Assembly: GCF_004745485.1 (NCBI RefSeq)
Contig: NZ_RHFG01000011.1
Coordinates: 62,001 to 126,000, forward strand
DNA length: 64,000 nucleotides
Direction: 5' to 3'
DNA from: Brevibacterium sp. S22
Lineage (GTDB): Bacteria > Actinomycetota > Actinomycetes > Actinomycetales > Brevibacteriaceae
The notes below the pieces were generated by a model. It was not told where the DNA came from, did not search any database, and saw nothing but the letters and a program-made list of their open reading frames with translations. Position numbers and translations under genes: made by a program. This document shows positions 8,157 through 16,493 of the stretch, in pieces. Each line of letters starts with the position of its first letter. The first letter of the stretch is position 1.

Positions 8157-8969
8157 TTGGAAGCATCTGCAATCATCAAGAAGATCCGGACTTCGTCTGG
8201 AATCACTCGCAAAGAGCTCGCTCAGTTAGCTAACGTATCGCCATCGACCATCGGTCGCATCGAGCGCGGAGAGATGGACCCGACGTGGGCGACGATGCAG
8301 AAGATTCTCTCTGCATCTGGCCGCCAGACTAACGGGACTTCCGTCGTTTCCAGCGGAGACACCTCAGCGATCCGTGCTGCTGCACCTCTCTTCACCGAGC
8401 TCTTTCTATGTGCTGAGAAAGCATCTGTACGAGCGGCCACCGCGGCGGCCTCCGCGATGGAAGCCGTCGGCGATCCGTGGGCAGAACGATGGAAGCGGGC
8501 GGGATGGCTTAATGACTCGATGGGTCTGGATGACCTGATCGCAATCGCCGTGTCGGCAGGCATCGCCGGTACGATTGCCCGGCGTCCGGCAACTAGATCT
8601 TCGGTGGCCATTGAAGGCGGTTGGCGAACACTCGTCGACCGACTGAAGACGAGTGAGTTCGATTATGCCGTGACTGGATTCGTCGCGACACGGCGAGACC
8701 GATCCGAACAGACCGCCGGTGCTCCGTACGTCTATGTCAGCGATCCACGAGCAGCGGCTGAACCCATCGGCCTGATTCGAGCACGCGCAGGGCAAGGAAT
8801 TCTCCTCCTCGAGGCTGAACTCGACGACCTGAATCAGGTTGAAGTCGAAGGAGGAGTCCGCTTCGTCCCGAAGGCACGAGCACTGCTCGACGCTTTCTCC
8901 GGTCCAGGCCGCGATCCGGACAAAGCCGAAGACCTGCTCCGCACAATGTGGGAACAGGTCTTCGGATAA
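8157..8969 (+). CDS. XRE-family regulator with AbiEi-like C-terminal region
   Basis: A 270-aa protein. Residues about 5-55 are a Cro/CI-type HTH (ITRKELAQLANVSPSTIGRIERGEMDPTW, split here as seen). The remaining 200 aa include YVYVSDPRAA and a terminal RALLDAFSGPGRDPDKAEDLL segment, which remind me of the C-terminal part of type IV toxin-antitoxin AbiEi proteins; this is a weak resemblance. No partner nucleotidyltransferase toxin is adjacent. I preferred TTG 8157 (GGGAGA 7-8 nt upstream) over TTG 8037, because the extra 40 residues of the longer frame are translated antisense to the fprA tail copy. It sits between the two fprA tails and is probably acquired DNA. Confidence 0.7.
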   Translation: MEASAIIKKIRTSSGITRKELAQLANVSPSTIGRIERGEMDPTWATMQKILSASGRQTNGTSVVSSGDTSAIRAAAPLFTELFLCAEKASVRAATAAASAMEAVGDPWAERWKRAGWLNDSMGLDDLIAIAVSAGIAGTIARRPATRSSVAIEGGWRTLVDRLKTSEFDYAVTGFVATRRDRSEQTAGAPYVYVSDPRAAAEPIGLIRARAGQGILLLEAELDDLNQVEVEGGVRFVPKARALLDAFSGPGRDPDKAEDLLRTMWEQVFG

Positions 8970-8983
8970 GAACCTCGGCCCCC

Positions 8984-10393
8984 TCAGCTCCCGGCATTCA
9001 CCTCCGCGGTCAGATGGGCGCGCGCCTCGGCGAGCATGGCCTCGCGGGTCGCGATCTTCACGCGTTCACGCCCTTCGGCCTCGCCGAGCGCCTTCTCCGC
9101 GGACTCGAGCCGGTGGTAGCCCTCCCAATCCGTGAAGTCGACGCCCTTTGATTCGAGCAGCTCGACGATCGACCGCTGGCCCGGGTACACGGGTTCGGTC
9201 AGCGCACCGGCGTCCTGATCATCAAGGATGTGCCCGATCGTCTCCAGCGCATCGCCCTTCGTATGCCCGATGAGCCCGACGGGTCCGCGCTTGATCCACC
9301 CGGTCGCGTACACGCCGGGGATGACGTCCGCCTCGGCGGCCTGGCTCTGATCATCGGCATCGACGACACGGCCCTCGTGATTGGGAATGACCCGCTTGGC
9401 CTCGTCGAAGGGCAGCTGCGGCAGCTGCGTGCCCGCATACCCGATCGCCCGGTACACGGCATCGATGTCCCAGTCGTGGAACTCTCCCGTCCCCGTGACC
9501 CCACCAGTTCCGTCGAGTTCCTGACGTTCCGTGCGCAGCCCGGTCACCCGATCCTCGCCGAGGATGGCCACCGGTGCATGGAGGAAGTGCAGGTGCAGAC
9601 GGCGCTTCGCCCCGGTCTCCTCCCGCATCGCGAAGTCCGTGAGCGTCTTCGTCACCTGCTTGACCTGGTTGCTCGACTCGATGGCCTCGAGCGAGCCCTG
9701 GTCGAACTCGTAGTCCTCGGCGTAGACGATGATGTCGACATCGGCGACCTGCCCGAGTTCACGCAGCTCCAGCGGAGTGAACTTCGCCTGCGCGGGACCC
9801 CTGCGACCGAACACGTGGACATCGGTGACCTGCGAGGACTTCAGTCCCTCATAGACATGGTCGGGGATCTCCGTGGTGTGCAGGTCATCGGCCTGCTTCG
9901 CGAGCACCCGGGCCACGTCGAGGGCGACGTTTCCGTTGCCCAGAACCGCGACCTTCTCCGCCTCCAGCGGCCACGTCTGCGGAACGTCGGGATGCGAGTC
10001 GTACCAGTTGACGAAGTCGGCAGCCCCGTACGATCCGGGCAGGTCGATGCCCGGAAGGTCCAGCGGTGCGTCGACGAAGCAGCCGGTGGAGAAGATCACC
10101 GCATCGTAGCGGTCGGTGAGCTCGCCGAGATCGATATCGACTCCGTATTCGACGTTGCCGAACAGGCGGATGTCACCCCGGTCGAGGACCTTGATGAGCG
10201 CATTGATGATGCCCTTGATCCGCGGATGGTCGGGGGCGACACCGTAGCGGACGAGCCCGAAGGGTGAGGGCAGGCGTTCGAACAGGTCGATGCTTAAGCT
10301 CAGGTCGTGTTCGGCCTTGGTCAGCAGGTCAGCGGCGTAGATGCCGGCAGGTCCGGCGCCGATGATGGCCACTCTGAAAGGGGTAGCTGGCAT
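8984..10393 (-). CDS. fprA: Ferredoxin/adrenodoxin-type NADP reductase (FprA-like)
   Basis: A 469-aa FAD flavoprotein that passes electrons from NADPH to ferredoxin. The N-terminal FAD fold carries GAGPAG (12-17), followed by the family segment SPFGLVRYGVAPDHP, and a second nucleotide fold with GNGNVALDVARVL. Length and landmarks match mycobacterial FprA and mitochondrial adrenodoxin reductase. It is the last gene of the sulfate-reduction operon, 47 bp after the ferredoxin, so its likely job is reducing that ferredoxin for sulfite reductase. Its 3' end is duplicated at 8046-8119. Confidence 0.9.
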   Translation of the reverse strand: MPATPFRVAIIGAGPAGIYAADLLTKAEHDLSLSIDLFERLPSPFGLVRYGVAPDHPRIKGIINALIKVLDRGDIRLFGNVEYGVDIDLGELTDRYDAVIFSTGCFVDAPLDLPGIDLPGSYGAADFVNWYDSHPDVPQTWPLEAEKVAVLGNGNVALDVARVLAKQADDLHTTEIPDHVYEGLKSSQVTDVHVFGRRGPAQAKFTPLELRELGQVADVDIIVYAEDYEFDQGSLEAIESSNQVKQVTKTLTDFAMREETGAKRRLHLHFLHAPVAILGEDRVTGLRTERQELDGTGGVTGTGEFHDWDIDAVYRAIGYAGTQLPQLPFDEAKRVIPNHEGRVVDADDQSQAAEADVIPGVYATGWIKRGPVGLIGHTKGDALETIGHILDDQDAGALTEPVYPGQRSIVELLESKGVDFTDWEGYHRLESAEKALGEAEGRERVKIATREAMLAEARAHLTAEVNAGS

Positions 10394-10440
10394 GAGATTC
10401 CTTGATCAGTCGTCGTAGTTCTGCGAGGAGTCGCTGGTGT

Positions 10441-10767
10441 TCAGTCGTCGGCGTTCTGCGGCGCCAGAGCAGCGATGAAGGGATGGTCTTTGTCGATGAC
10501 CCCGTGGGCGGCTGCCCCGCCCGGGGAGCCGATGTCGTCGAAGAATTCGACGTTGGCCGCGTAGTAGGCCTCCCATTCGTCGGGCACATCGTCTTCGTAG
10601 AAGATCGCCTCGACGGGGCACACTGGCTCGCAGGCCCCACAGTCGACGCATTCATCGGGATGGATATAGAGGGAGCGGGTGCCTTCGTAGATGCAGTCGA
10701 CCGGGCATTCTTCGATGCAGGCTCGGTCCTTCAGGTCCACGCACGGCTGGGCGATGATGTAGGTCAT
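10441..10767 (-). CDS. Seven-iron-type ferredoxin
   Basis: A 108-aa ferredoxin with cysteines at 9, 17, 21 and 25 and a CxxCxxCxxxC set at 40, 43, 46 and 50, the spacing expected for a [3Fe-4S][4Fe-4S] protein. The ATG at 10767 overlaps the cobA stop (ATGA). It lies between cobA and fprA, so it is the natural electron carrier between FprA and sulfite reductase. A close paralogue with the same cysteine pattern is at 50283-50621. Confidence 0.92.
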   Translation of the reverse strand: MTYIIAQPCVDLKDRACIEECPVDCIYEGTRSLYIHPDECVDCGACEPVCPVEAIFYEDDVPDEWEAYYAANVEFFDDIGSPGGAAAHGVIDKDHPFIAALAPQNADD

Positions 10768-11576
10768 GGGTTCCTCACGAGTTCGGATTCGCAAGCTGCA
10801 GCAGGCTCGGTCGCCGAGGTGAACGCACCATCGGCGTAGGGGCTCAAGGTCACGACATCACCGGCGACGATGACGGCCGGTGATCGCACGCCTCGGCGAG
10901 CGGCTCGAAAGGCGATATCGTCCAGAGTTCCGATGGTCACCCGCTGGTCCTCACCGAATCCGTCCTCGACGATCGCGACCGGGCAGTCGGGTCCGCGTCC
11001 GCCTCGGGCGAGCACCATCGCCGTGTTGATCAGCGTCCCCACGCCCATGAGCACGACGACGGTGTGATCGCGTCCCCCGCCGATCTCGGCCAACTGGTCG
11101 TGACCTGTCACAACCGTGTACGAGGTGGCCACGCCTCGGTGGGTGAGCGGGATTCCCGCGACCGCGGGAACGGAGTTCGCACTGGTCACGCCGGGTACGA
11201 CACGGACATCGACTCCGGCGGCCCGGCAGGCGATGACTTCTTCTCCCCCACGTCCGAGGACGAACGGGTCCCCGCCCTTGAGACGCACGACCCTGTGACC
11301 GCGCTTCGCCTGTGCGATGAGGATGTCGTTGATCTGCGACTGCGGCACCGGATGATGGCCCGGCTGCTTGCCGACATCGATGATCTGCGCCGCCAGGGGT
11401 CCACCCCGTTCGGCTTCGAGCTGATCGATGACCGACCTGGCGCCGAGGCGGTCGGCCACGATGACATCGGCCCTCTCCAATGCGCGCAGACCGGTGACGG
11501 TGAGCAGTCCGAGATCGCCGGGTCCAGCCCCGACGAGCAGCACGCTGCCGGGCTGTTGTGGGAGGAATAGTGTCAT
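10764..11576 (-). CDS. cobA: Uroporphyrinogen-III C-methyltransferase (SUMT)
   Basis: A 270-aa SAM-dependent methylase making precorrin-2 from uroporphyrinogen III for siroheme. Landmarks are VGAGPGDLGLLTVTGLRAL near the start, VRLKGGDPFVLGRGGEE and the VVPGVTSANSVPAVAGIPLTHRG stretch (quoted in part). It has only the methylase domain; the precorrin-2 dehydrogenase part of CysG is absent. It overlaps cysN and the ferredoxin by 4 nt at each end, which ties siroheme synthesis to the sulfate-reduction operon. Confidence 0.92.
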   Translation of the reverse strand: MTLFLPQQPGSVLLVGAGPGDLGLLTVTGLRALERADVIVADRLGARSVIDQLEAERGGPLAAQIIDVGKQPGHHPVPQSQINDILIAQAKRGHRVVRLKGGDPFVLGRGGEEVIACRAAGVDVRVVPGVTSANSVPAVAGIPLTHRGVATSYTVVTGHDQLAEIGGGRDHTVVVLMGVGTLINTAMVLARGGRGPDCPVAIVEDGFGEDQRVTIGTLDDIAFRAARRGVRSPAVIVAGDVVTLSPYADGAFTSATEPAAACESELVRNP

Positions 11577-12931
11577 GAGGTCGGTTCCTCTGCTGATGAG
11601 GGCTGATCGGGAGTGTGGATTCCAGCCGCGAGCGTATTTCCCGACTGCGAGTCGATGACGACGAAGGCGCCGGCCGTGCCGTGTTCGCGGAAGTCCGGGA
11701 CCGGCAGCTCGGCGGACAGCTTCAACTGTGCCAGTCCGATGTCGTTGCCGGCGAGCACCTCGGCGGTCTCGAGTCCGGCGGTCTCGAGGTTGCGTTTGGC
11801 CTCGATGGTGACGATGCCCTTCACGGTCGTCGTCCCCGTCTTGATGAGCACCCGGTCACCCGTGCGCAGACCCTCGGCCGTGAAGGGAAAGACCTCGGCA
11901 CGCAGCTCCCGTCGCGGCGTGGGCAGGGTGCCGGCCGCGGCGATGACGCTGCCGCGGGCGGTATCGACGTCATCGGCCAGCCGCAGCGCCACCGACAGCG
12001 GCGCACTCGCAGTCTCGAGCGGACCGCTGGCGGTATCGATTCCGGTCACGGTCGTCCTGATCCCGGCGGGGTGGATCTCGATCTCATCGCCGAGGCTGAC
12101 CCGCCCGGCCGTGATCTGTCCGGCCACCGCCCGGTAGTCCCGGAATTCCTCGGGGTCGAGTCCCGGAGCCAGTCCCCCTTGCGGACGCAGCACGGTCTGC
12201 ACATCGAGGCGGAAGGCTTCGAGGTCGGCGGTGTCTTCATCCGCGCTCGGCAGGGTCTCGAGCAGCTCGAGCAGCGCCGGACCCTGATACCAGGGAGTGT
12301 TGTCCGAGGTGGCGGCGATATTGTCTCCGGCCAGTGCGGAGATCGGGATGAGGTGCGGGGTCTCGAGGCCGATCTCGTTCGCGAGGGCCCGCACATCGTT
12401 CTCCACGGCCTCGACCGCAGACTGGTCGAAGTCGATGAGGTCGATCTTGTTGATGGCGATGATGACGTGGCGGATGCCGAGTCGGGAGACGACGGTGAGG
12501 TGCCGGCGGGTCTGCTCGGTCGCTCCGGTGCGGGCGTCGATGAGGACGACGACGGCATCGGCGGTCGAAGCTCCGGTGACCATGTTCCGGGTGTACTGCA
12601 CGTGCCCGGGGCAGTCGGCGAGGATGAACGACCGGCGGTCGGTGGCGAAGTAGCGGTAGGCGACATCGATGGTGATGCCCTGTTCGCGTTCGGCCCGCAG
12701 TCCGTCGGTGAGCAGAGCGAAGTCGAACTCTCCGCCCAGGAACCCGCGTTCCCGACTGGTCGCAGTCACGGCGGCGAGCTGGTCGGCGAGGATCGCCTTC
12801 GCATCGTGGAGGAGTCTGCCGACGAGGGTGGATTTGCCGTCGTCGACGGATCCGGCGGTGGCAAACCGCAGCAGCGTCTTCGTCGTCGTGTCCAACGAGG
12901 CGGTCGTATCGGTGGTGGTTGTGGTCGTCAT
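11573..12931 (-). CDS. cysN: Sulfate adenylyltransferase large subunit (GTPase)
   Basis: A 452-aa elongation-factor-like GTPase that drives APS formation together with CysD. P-loop GSVDDGKST (27-35), switch II DCPGH and NKID are visible. There is no fused APS kinase domain, consistent with direct APS reduction by the Fe-S type CysH next door. I set the start at 12931 (MTTTTTTDTT), where ATG overlaps the cysD stop by one base (TGATG); the longer upstream frame is a shadow of cysD. The first 17 residues are a low-complexity Thr-rich leader. Confidence 0.93.
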   Translation of the reverse strand: MTTTTTTDTTASLDTTTKTLLRFATAGSVDDGKSTLVGRLLHDAKAILADQLAAVTATSRERGFLGGEFDFALLTDGLRAEREQGITIDVAYRYFATDRRSFILADCPGHVQYTRNMVTGASTADAVVVLIDARTGATEQTRRHLTVVSRLGIRHVIIAINKIDLIDFDQSAVEAVENDVRALANEIGLETPHLIPISALAGDNIAATSDNTPWYQGPALLELLETLPSADEDTADLEAFRLDVQTVLRPQGGLAPGLDPEEFRDYRAVAGQITAGRVSLGDEIEIHPAGIRTTVTGIDTASGPLETASAPLSVALRLADDVDTARGSVIAAAGTLPTPRRELRAEVFPFTAEGLRTGDRVLIKTGTTTVKGIVTIEAKRNLETAGLETAEVLAGNDIGLAQLKLSAELPVPDFREHGTAGAFVVIDSQSGNTLAAGIHTPDQPSSAEEPTS

Positions 12932-13872
12932 CAGAAGTACCCGTCCTTCTTGCGGTCTTCCATCGCCGCGGCCGAGATCCGGTCGTCGGCGCGAGTGGCT
13001 CCGCGCTCGGTCACGGTGGTGGCGGCCACCTCGGCGAGGATGGATTCGAGATCGGTCGCCTGCGATTCGACGGCACCGGTGCAGCTCATATCGCCGACGG
13101 TGCGGTAGCGGACCTGACGGTGGGTCAGCGTCTCCCCCTCTCGCGGGGTGGAGAATTCGCCGGTGGCCCACCACATGCCGTCGCGGTGGAAGACTTCGCG
13201 GTCGTGGGCGAAGTAGAGCTCGGGCAGGTCGATGCCTTCGCGGGCGATGTAGCTCCACACGTCGAGTTCGGTGAAGTTCGAGATCGGGAAGACGCGCACA
13301 TGTTCGCCGGGCAGGTGGCGGCCGTTGAAGAGATTCCACAGTTCGGGACGCTGGCTGCTGGGGTTCCAGCCGCCGAATTCGTCCCGCAGCGACAGGATCC
13401 TCTCCTTCGCCCGGGCCTTGTCTTCATCCCGGCGGGCGCCGCCGAAGACGGCGTCGAAGCGCCCGTTGGTGATCGCGTCGAGCAGCGGCTGGGTCTGCAG
13501 GGTGTTGCGTGTTCCGTCGGGGCGTTCGCGCAGACGGCCGTCGTCGATGTAGTCCTGGACCTTCGCCACCGTGAGGTCGAGGCCGTACTTCTCTGCGGTC
13601 TCGTCGCGGAAGCGGATGATCTCCGGGAAGTTGTGGCCGGTGTCGACGTGGAGGAGTCCGAACGGGATCTTCGCCGGCCAGAACGCCTTCGCCGCGAGGT
13701 GGAGGACGGTCACGGAGTCCTTGCCCCCGGAGAACAGCAGCACGGGGCGTTCGAACTCGGCGGCGACCTCGCGGATGATGTGGATCGCTTCGGATTCGAG
13801 GACGTCGAGGGTCGACAGGGTGGTCGGTGCCGCCTCGGTGGTCGGGCTGGTGGTGTGGGTGGTGATGCTCAT
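12931..13872 (-). CDS. cysD: Sulfate adenylyltransferase small subunit
   Basis: A 313-aa PP-loop ATP pyrophosphatase that adenylates sulfate with CysN. SGGKDS is at residues 48-53, and HVDTGHNFPE follows. The start at 13872 (MSITTH) gives an ATGA overlap with cysH, like most other junctions in this operon; ATG/GTG codons farther upstream lie inside cysH. A 20-residue Thr/Pro-rich leader precedes the conserved part. Confidence 0.93.
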   Translation of the reverse strand: MSITTHTTSPTTEAAPTTLSTLDVLESEAIHIIREVAAEFERPVLLFSGGKDSVTVLHLAAKAFWPAKIPFGLLHVDTGHNFPEIIRFRDETAEKYGLDLTVAKVQDYIDDGRLRERPDGTRNTLQTQPLLDAITNGRFDAVFGGARRDEDKARAKERILSLRDEFGGWNPSSQRPELWNLFNGRHLPGEHVRVFPISNFTELDVWSYIAREGIDLPELYFAHDREVFHRDGMWWATGEFSTPREGETLTHRQVRYRTVGDMSCTGAVESQATDLESILAEVAATTVTERGATRADDRISAAAMEDRKKDGYF

Positions 13873-14630
13873 GTGTGGAGTCCGCATTCTGTTTTGTTCG
13901 ATCCGGCCCAACGACCGGCGCGGGGGTCTTCCCCTTCTGCGACGGGGCGAGTGCAGGGCTGGCAGCCGATCGACGGGTACCCCTGCGACAGCAGCGGGTT
14001 GACCGGGACGTCGAAGGCGCGCGAGTAGTCGAGGAGGTCATCGAAGGACCATGCGGCCAGCGGGTTGACCTTGACGAGTCCGTTCTTCTCATCGAAGGTG
14101 ATCAGCGGTGTGTTCGTCCGGGTCGGGGCCTCGTCGCGGCGGACGCCGGTGAACCAGAGTTCGTAGCCGTTCAGCGACTTGCTCAAGGGTGCGACCTTGC
14201 GGCGGGCGCAACACAGGCCCGGGTCGCGGGCGAAGAGGTTTTGGCCGAATTCGGCGTCCTGCTCTTCCACGGTCTGCTCCGGGAGGACGTCGACGATGTG
14301 GACGTCGACACGGTTGGCCACCTCGTTGCGGGTGTCATAGGTCTCCGGGAAGTGGTAGCCGGTGTCGAGGAAGAGGACGTCGACGCCGGGCTGGTACTGG
14401 GCGACGTAGTGCGGCAGGGCGGCGTCGGCCATCGAGCAGGCCACGGCGCAGGCTTCGGTGTCGAAGTTCCGGGAGACCCAGCGGATGACGTCGGCAGGGT
14501 TGGCCTCGGCCACTCCGTTGTCCGGGTCACCGGCGAGTTCACGGGACCCCGCCTCGGCGAGGGCTTTGAGTTCTGCGACGGGACGCGGTTCCGGGCGCAG
14601 GCTCCGTCGGGGTGTGGCGGTGTGGGTCAT
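13869..14630 (-). CDS. cysH: APS/PAPS reductase, Fe-S type
   Basis: A 253-aa reductase giving sulfite. Cysteines C140-C141 and C223/C226 form the CC...CxxC pattern that binds a [4Fe-4S] cluster, marking APS-type reductases, and C249 in KTECGLHT is the catalytic cysteine. LDTGYHFPETY is also conserved. The start at 14630 overlaps the sir stop (ATGA); the frame extends upstream but only into sir. Absence of a CysC/APS kinase here agrees with APS as substrate. Confidence 0.93.
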   Translation of the reverse strand: MTHTATPRRSLRPEPRPVAELKALAEAGSRELAGDPDNGVAEANPADVIRWVSRNFDTEACAVACSMADAALPHYVAQYQPGVDVLFLDTGYHFPETYDTRNEVANRVDVHIVDVLPEQTVEEQDAEFGQNLFARDPGLCCARRKVAPLSKSLNGYELWFTGVRRDEAPTRTNTPLITFDEKNGLVKVNPLAAWSFDDLLDYSRAFDVPVNPLLSQGYPSIGCQPCTRPVAEGEDPRAGRWAGSNKTECGLHT

Positions 14631-16354
14631 TTCAGCTCCTCTTCGTCGACGCGGTTGGCCCATTCGGAGAACGTCTCGGTCTCCGCCCGGCCGGCGAGGA
14701 AGCGGCGGACGAGGGTTTCGACGTATTCGGTGAGGTTGTCGGCGGTGACCTTGAGGCCGCGGACGGTGCGTCCGAGCCCGGCTTCGTCACGGTCCTTCGA
14801 GGCCAGGCCTCCGCCGACGTGGACTTGGAAGCCGGGGACCTGTTCGCCTTCGTCGGTGGTCACGATCTGACCTTTGAGTCCGATGTCGGCGGTCTGGATG
14901 CGGGCGCAGGAGTTCGGGCAGCCGTTGAGGTGGAAGCTGATCGGGTGGGGCAGCTCCTCGATGTCGGCGAGGCGTGCTTCGAGCTTCTCGACGGCATCGG
15001 CGGCGGTCTGCTTGGTCTCGACGATGGCGAGCTTGCAGAATTCGATGCCGGTGCATGCGATCGTCGAGCGGCGGAAGAGGTCTTTGCGGCTGGACAGGCC
15101 GAGGGCGTCGAGGCCGGCGACGACGTCATCGACATCGGCTTCATCGATGTCGAGCAGCAGGACCTTCTGGTGCGGGGTGGTCCGCAGCCGGGTGGACCCG
15201 AACTTCTCGGCGAGGTCGACGAGCTGGCCGAGCAGGGTGCCCGAAGCACGGCCGGCGATGAGCGTGACGCCGATGTAGTAGCGACCGTCGGCCTGTTGGT
15301 GCACGCCGACGTGGTCGCCTGCAGTGAGCGGTTTGGCGGGTGCGGGGCCGTCGGCGAGCGTGTAGCCGAGGTACTCGGTCTCAAGGATCTCGCGGAACTT
15401 CTCCGGTCCCCAGTCGGCGAGCAGGAATTTCAGGCGGGCCTTGTTGCGCAGGCGGCGGTAGCCGTAGTCGCGGAAGATCTGAGTGACGCCGAGCCAGGTG
15501 TCGACGACCTGGTCGGGGGCGACCCAGGTGCCGAGGCGTTCGGCGAAGCGGGGGACGACGGACAGGGCGCCGCCGACCCACAGGTCGTAGCCGATGCCGT
15601 GTTCGGGGTGCTCGACGGCGACGAAGGAGCAGTCGTTGATCTCGTGGACGACGTCCTGGCTGGGGTGGCCGGTGATCGCGGTCTTGTATTTGCGCGGCAG
15701 GTTCGACAGTGACTGGTCGCCGATGTAGCGGCGTGAGATCTCTTCGATCGCCGGGGTCGGGTCGATGAGCTCGTCGGCGGCGATGCCGGCTACGGGTGAG
15801 CCGAGGATGACGCGGGGGACGTCGCCGCAGGCCTCGGTGGTCTGCAGGCCGACGTCTTCGAGGCGGCGCCAGATCTCGGGCATGCTCTCGATCTCGACCC
15901 AATGGAGTTGGATGTTCTGGCGGTCGGTGAGGTCGGCGGTGCCGCGGGCGAACTCGTTGGAGATGTCTGCGATGACCCGCAGCTGTTCGGTGGTCAGCTT
16001 GCCGCCGTCGATGCGGATGCGGAGCATGAAGTATTCGTCTTCGAGTTCATGCGGTTCGAGCTTCGCGGTGCGGCCGCCGTCGATTCCGGGCTTGCGCTGC
16101 GTGTACAGCCCCCACCAGCGAAAGCGTCCGTGCAGGTCATCGGAGTCGATCGAGGAGAATCCGCGCTTGGCGTAGATGGTTTCGATGCGGTCGCGAACGT
16201 TGAGGCCGTTGTCTTCGGCCTTGTCGATCTCGTTTTTGTTCAACGGTTCATGACCGTCGATCTTCCACTGCCCATTGGACTTCTTCGGGCGGGCGGGGCG
16301 CTTTGATGTGCGTTTACCTGCCGTTTCCTTGTTCTCTTCCACCTGAGTGGACAT
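14627..16354 (-). CDS. sir: Ferredoxin-dependent sulfite reductase
   Basis: A 575-aa siroheme/[4Fe-4S] enzyme reducing sulfite to sulfide with six electrons. Cluster cysteines are in CTGIEFC and NGCPNSC; substrate-site regions include TDRQNIQLH and CGDVPR. The tyrosine of WWGLYTQRK and the cysteine of EACGD correspond to the covalent Tyr-Cys pair known in mycobacterial SirA (family knowledge). Start 16354 was chosen for GGAG 6 nt upstream. The first 40 residues are a Lys-rich extension. It follows cbiX after a 139-bp gap. Confidence 0.93.
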   Translation of the reverse strand: MSTQVEENKETAGKRTSKRPARPKKSNGQWKIDGHEPLNKNEIDKAEDNGLNVRDRIETIYAKRGFSSIDSDDLHGRFRWWGLYTQRKPGIDGGRTAKLEPHELEDEYFMLRIRIDGGKLTTEQLRVIADISNEFARGTADLTDRQNIQLHWVEIESMPEIWRRLEDVGLQTTEACGDVPRVILGSPVAGIAADELIDPTPAIEEISRRYIGDQSLSNLPRKYKTAITGHPSQDVVHEINDCSFVAVEHPEHGIGYDLWVGGALSVVPRFAERLGTWVAPDQVVDTWLGVTQIFRDYGYRRLRNKARLKFLLADWGPEKFREILETEYLGYTLADGPAPAKPLTAGDHVGVHQQADGRYYIGVTLIAGRASGTLLGQLVDLAEKFGSTRLRTTPHQKVLLLDIDEADVDDVVAGLDALGLSSRKDLFRRSTIACTGIEFCKLAIVETKQTAADAVEKLEARLADIEELPHPISFHLNGCPNSCARIQTADIGLKGQIVTTDEGEQVPGFQVHVGGGLASKDRDEAGLGRTVRGLKVTADNLTEYVETLVRRFLAGRAETETFSEWANRVDEEELK

Positions 16355-16438
16355 TGCTGTCTCCAAACGCTGAGGGGAACCAGTGACGAATCACGCTACA
16401 TGAATGCCGAATTGCTCAACAAATAAGTAGAGGCTTTG

Positions 16439-16453
16439 TGTCATGGAATGACA
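16439..16453. promoter_or_regulatory. Perfect palindrome between cbiX and sir
   Basis: TGTCAT-GGA-ATGACA is a perfect 6-3-6 inverted repeat, 85-99 bp upstream of the sir start in an AT-rich gap. It suits an operator for a sulfur-responsive regulator and suggests that sir onward has its own promoter. Confidence 0.45.
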
Positions 16454-16493
16454 TAAGACGACACAGACCGGCGGTGAGCGCGGCGCTGTGCGC

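Noticed and set aside
11615..13108. 497-codon open frame on the plus strand opposite cysN and cysD
   Set aside because: The translation is low-complexity, rich in Gly, Arg, Asp and Val; it is an antisense shadow of the clearly conserved cysN/cysD genes.
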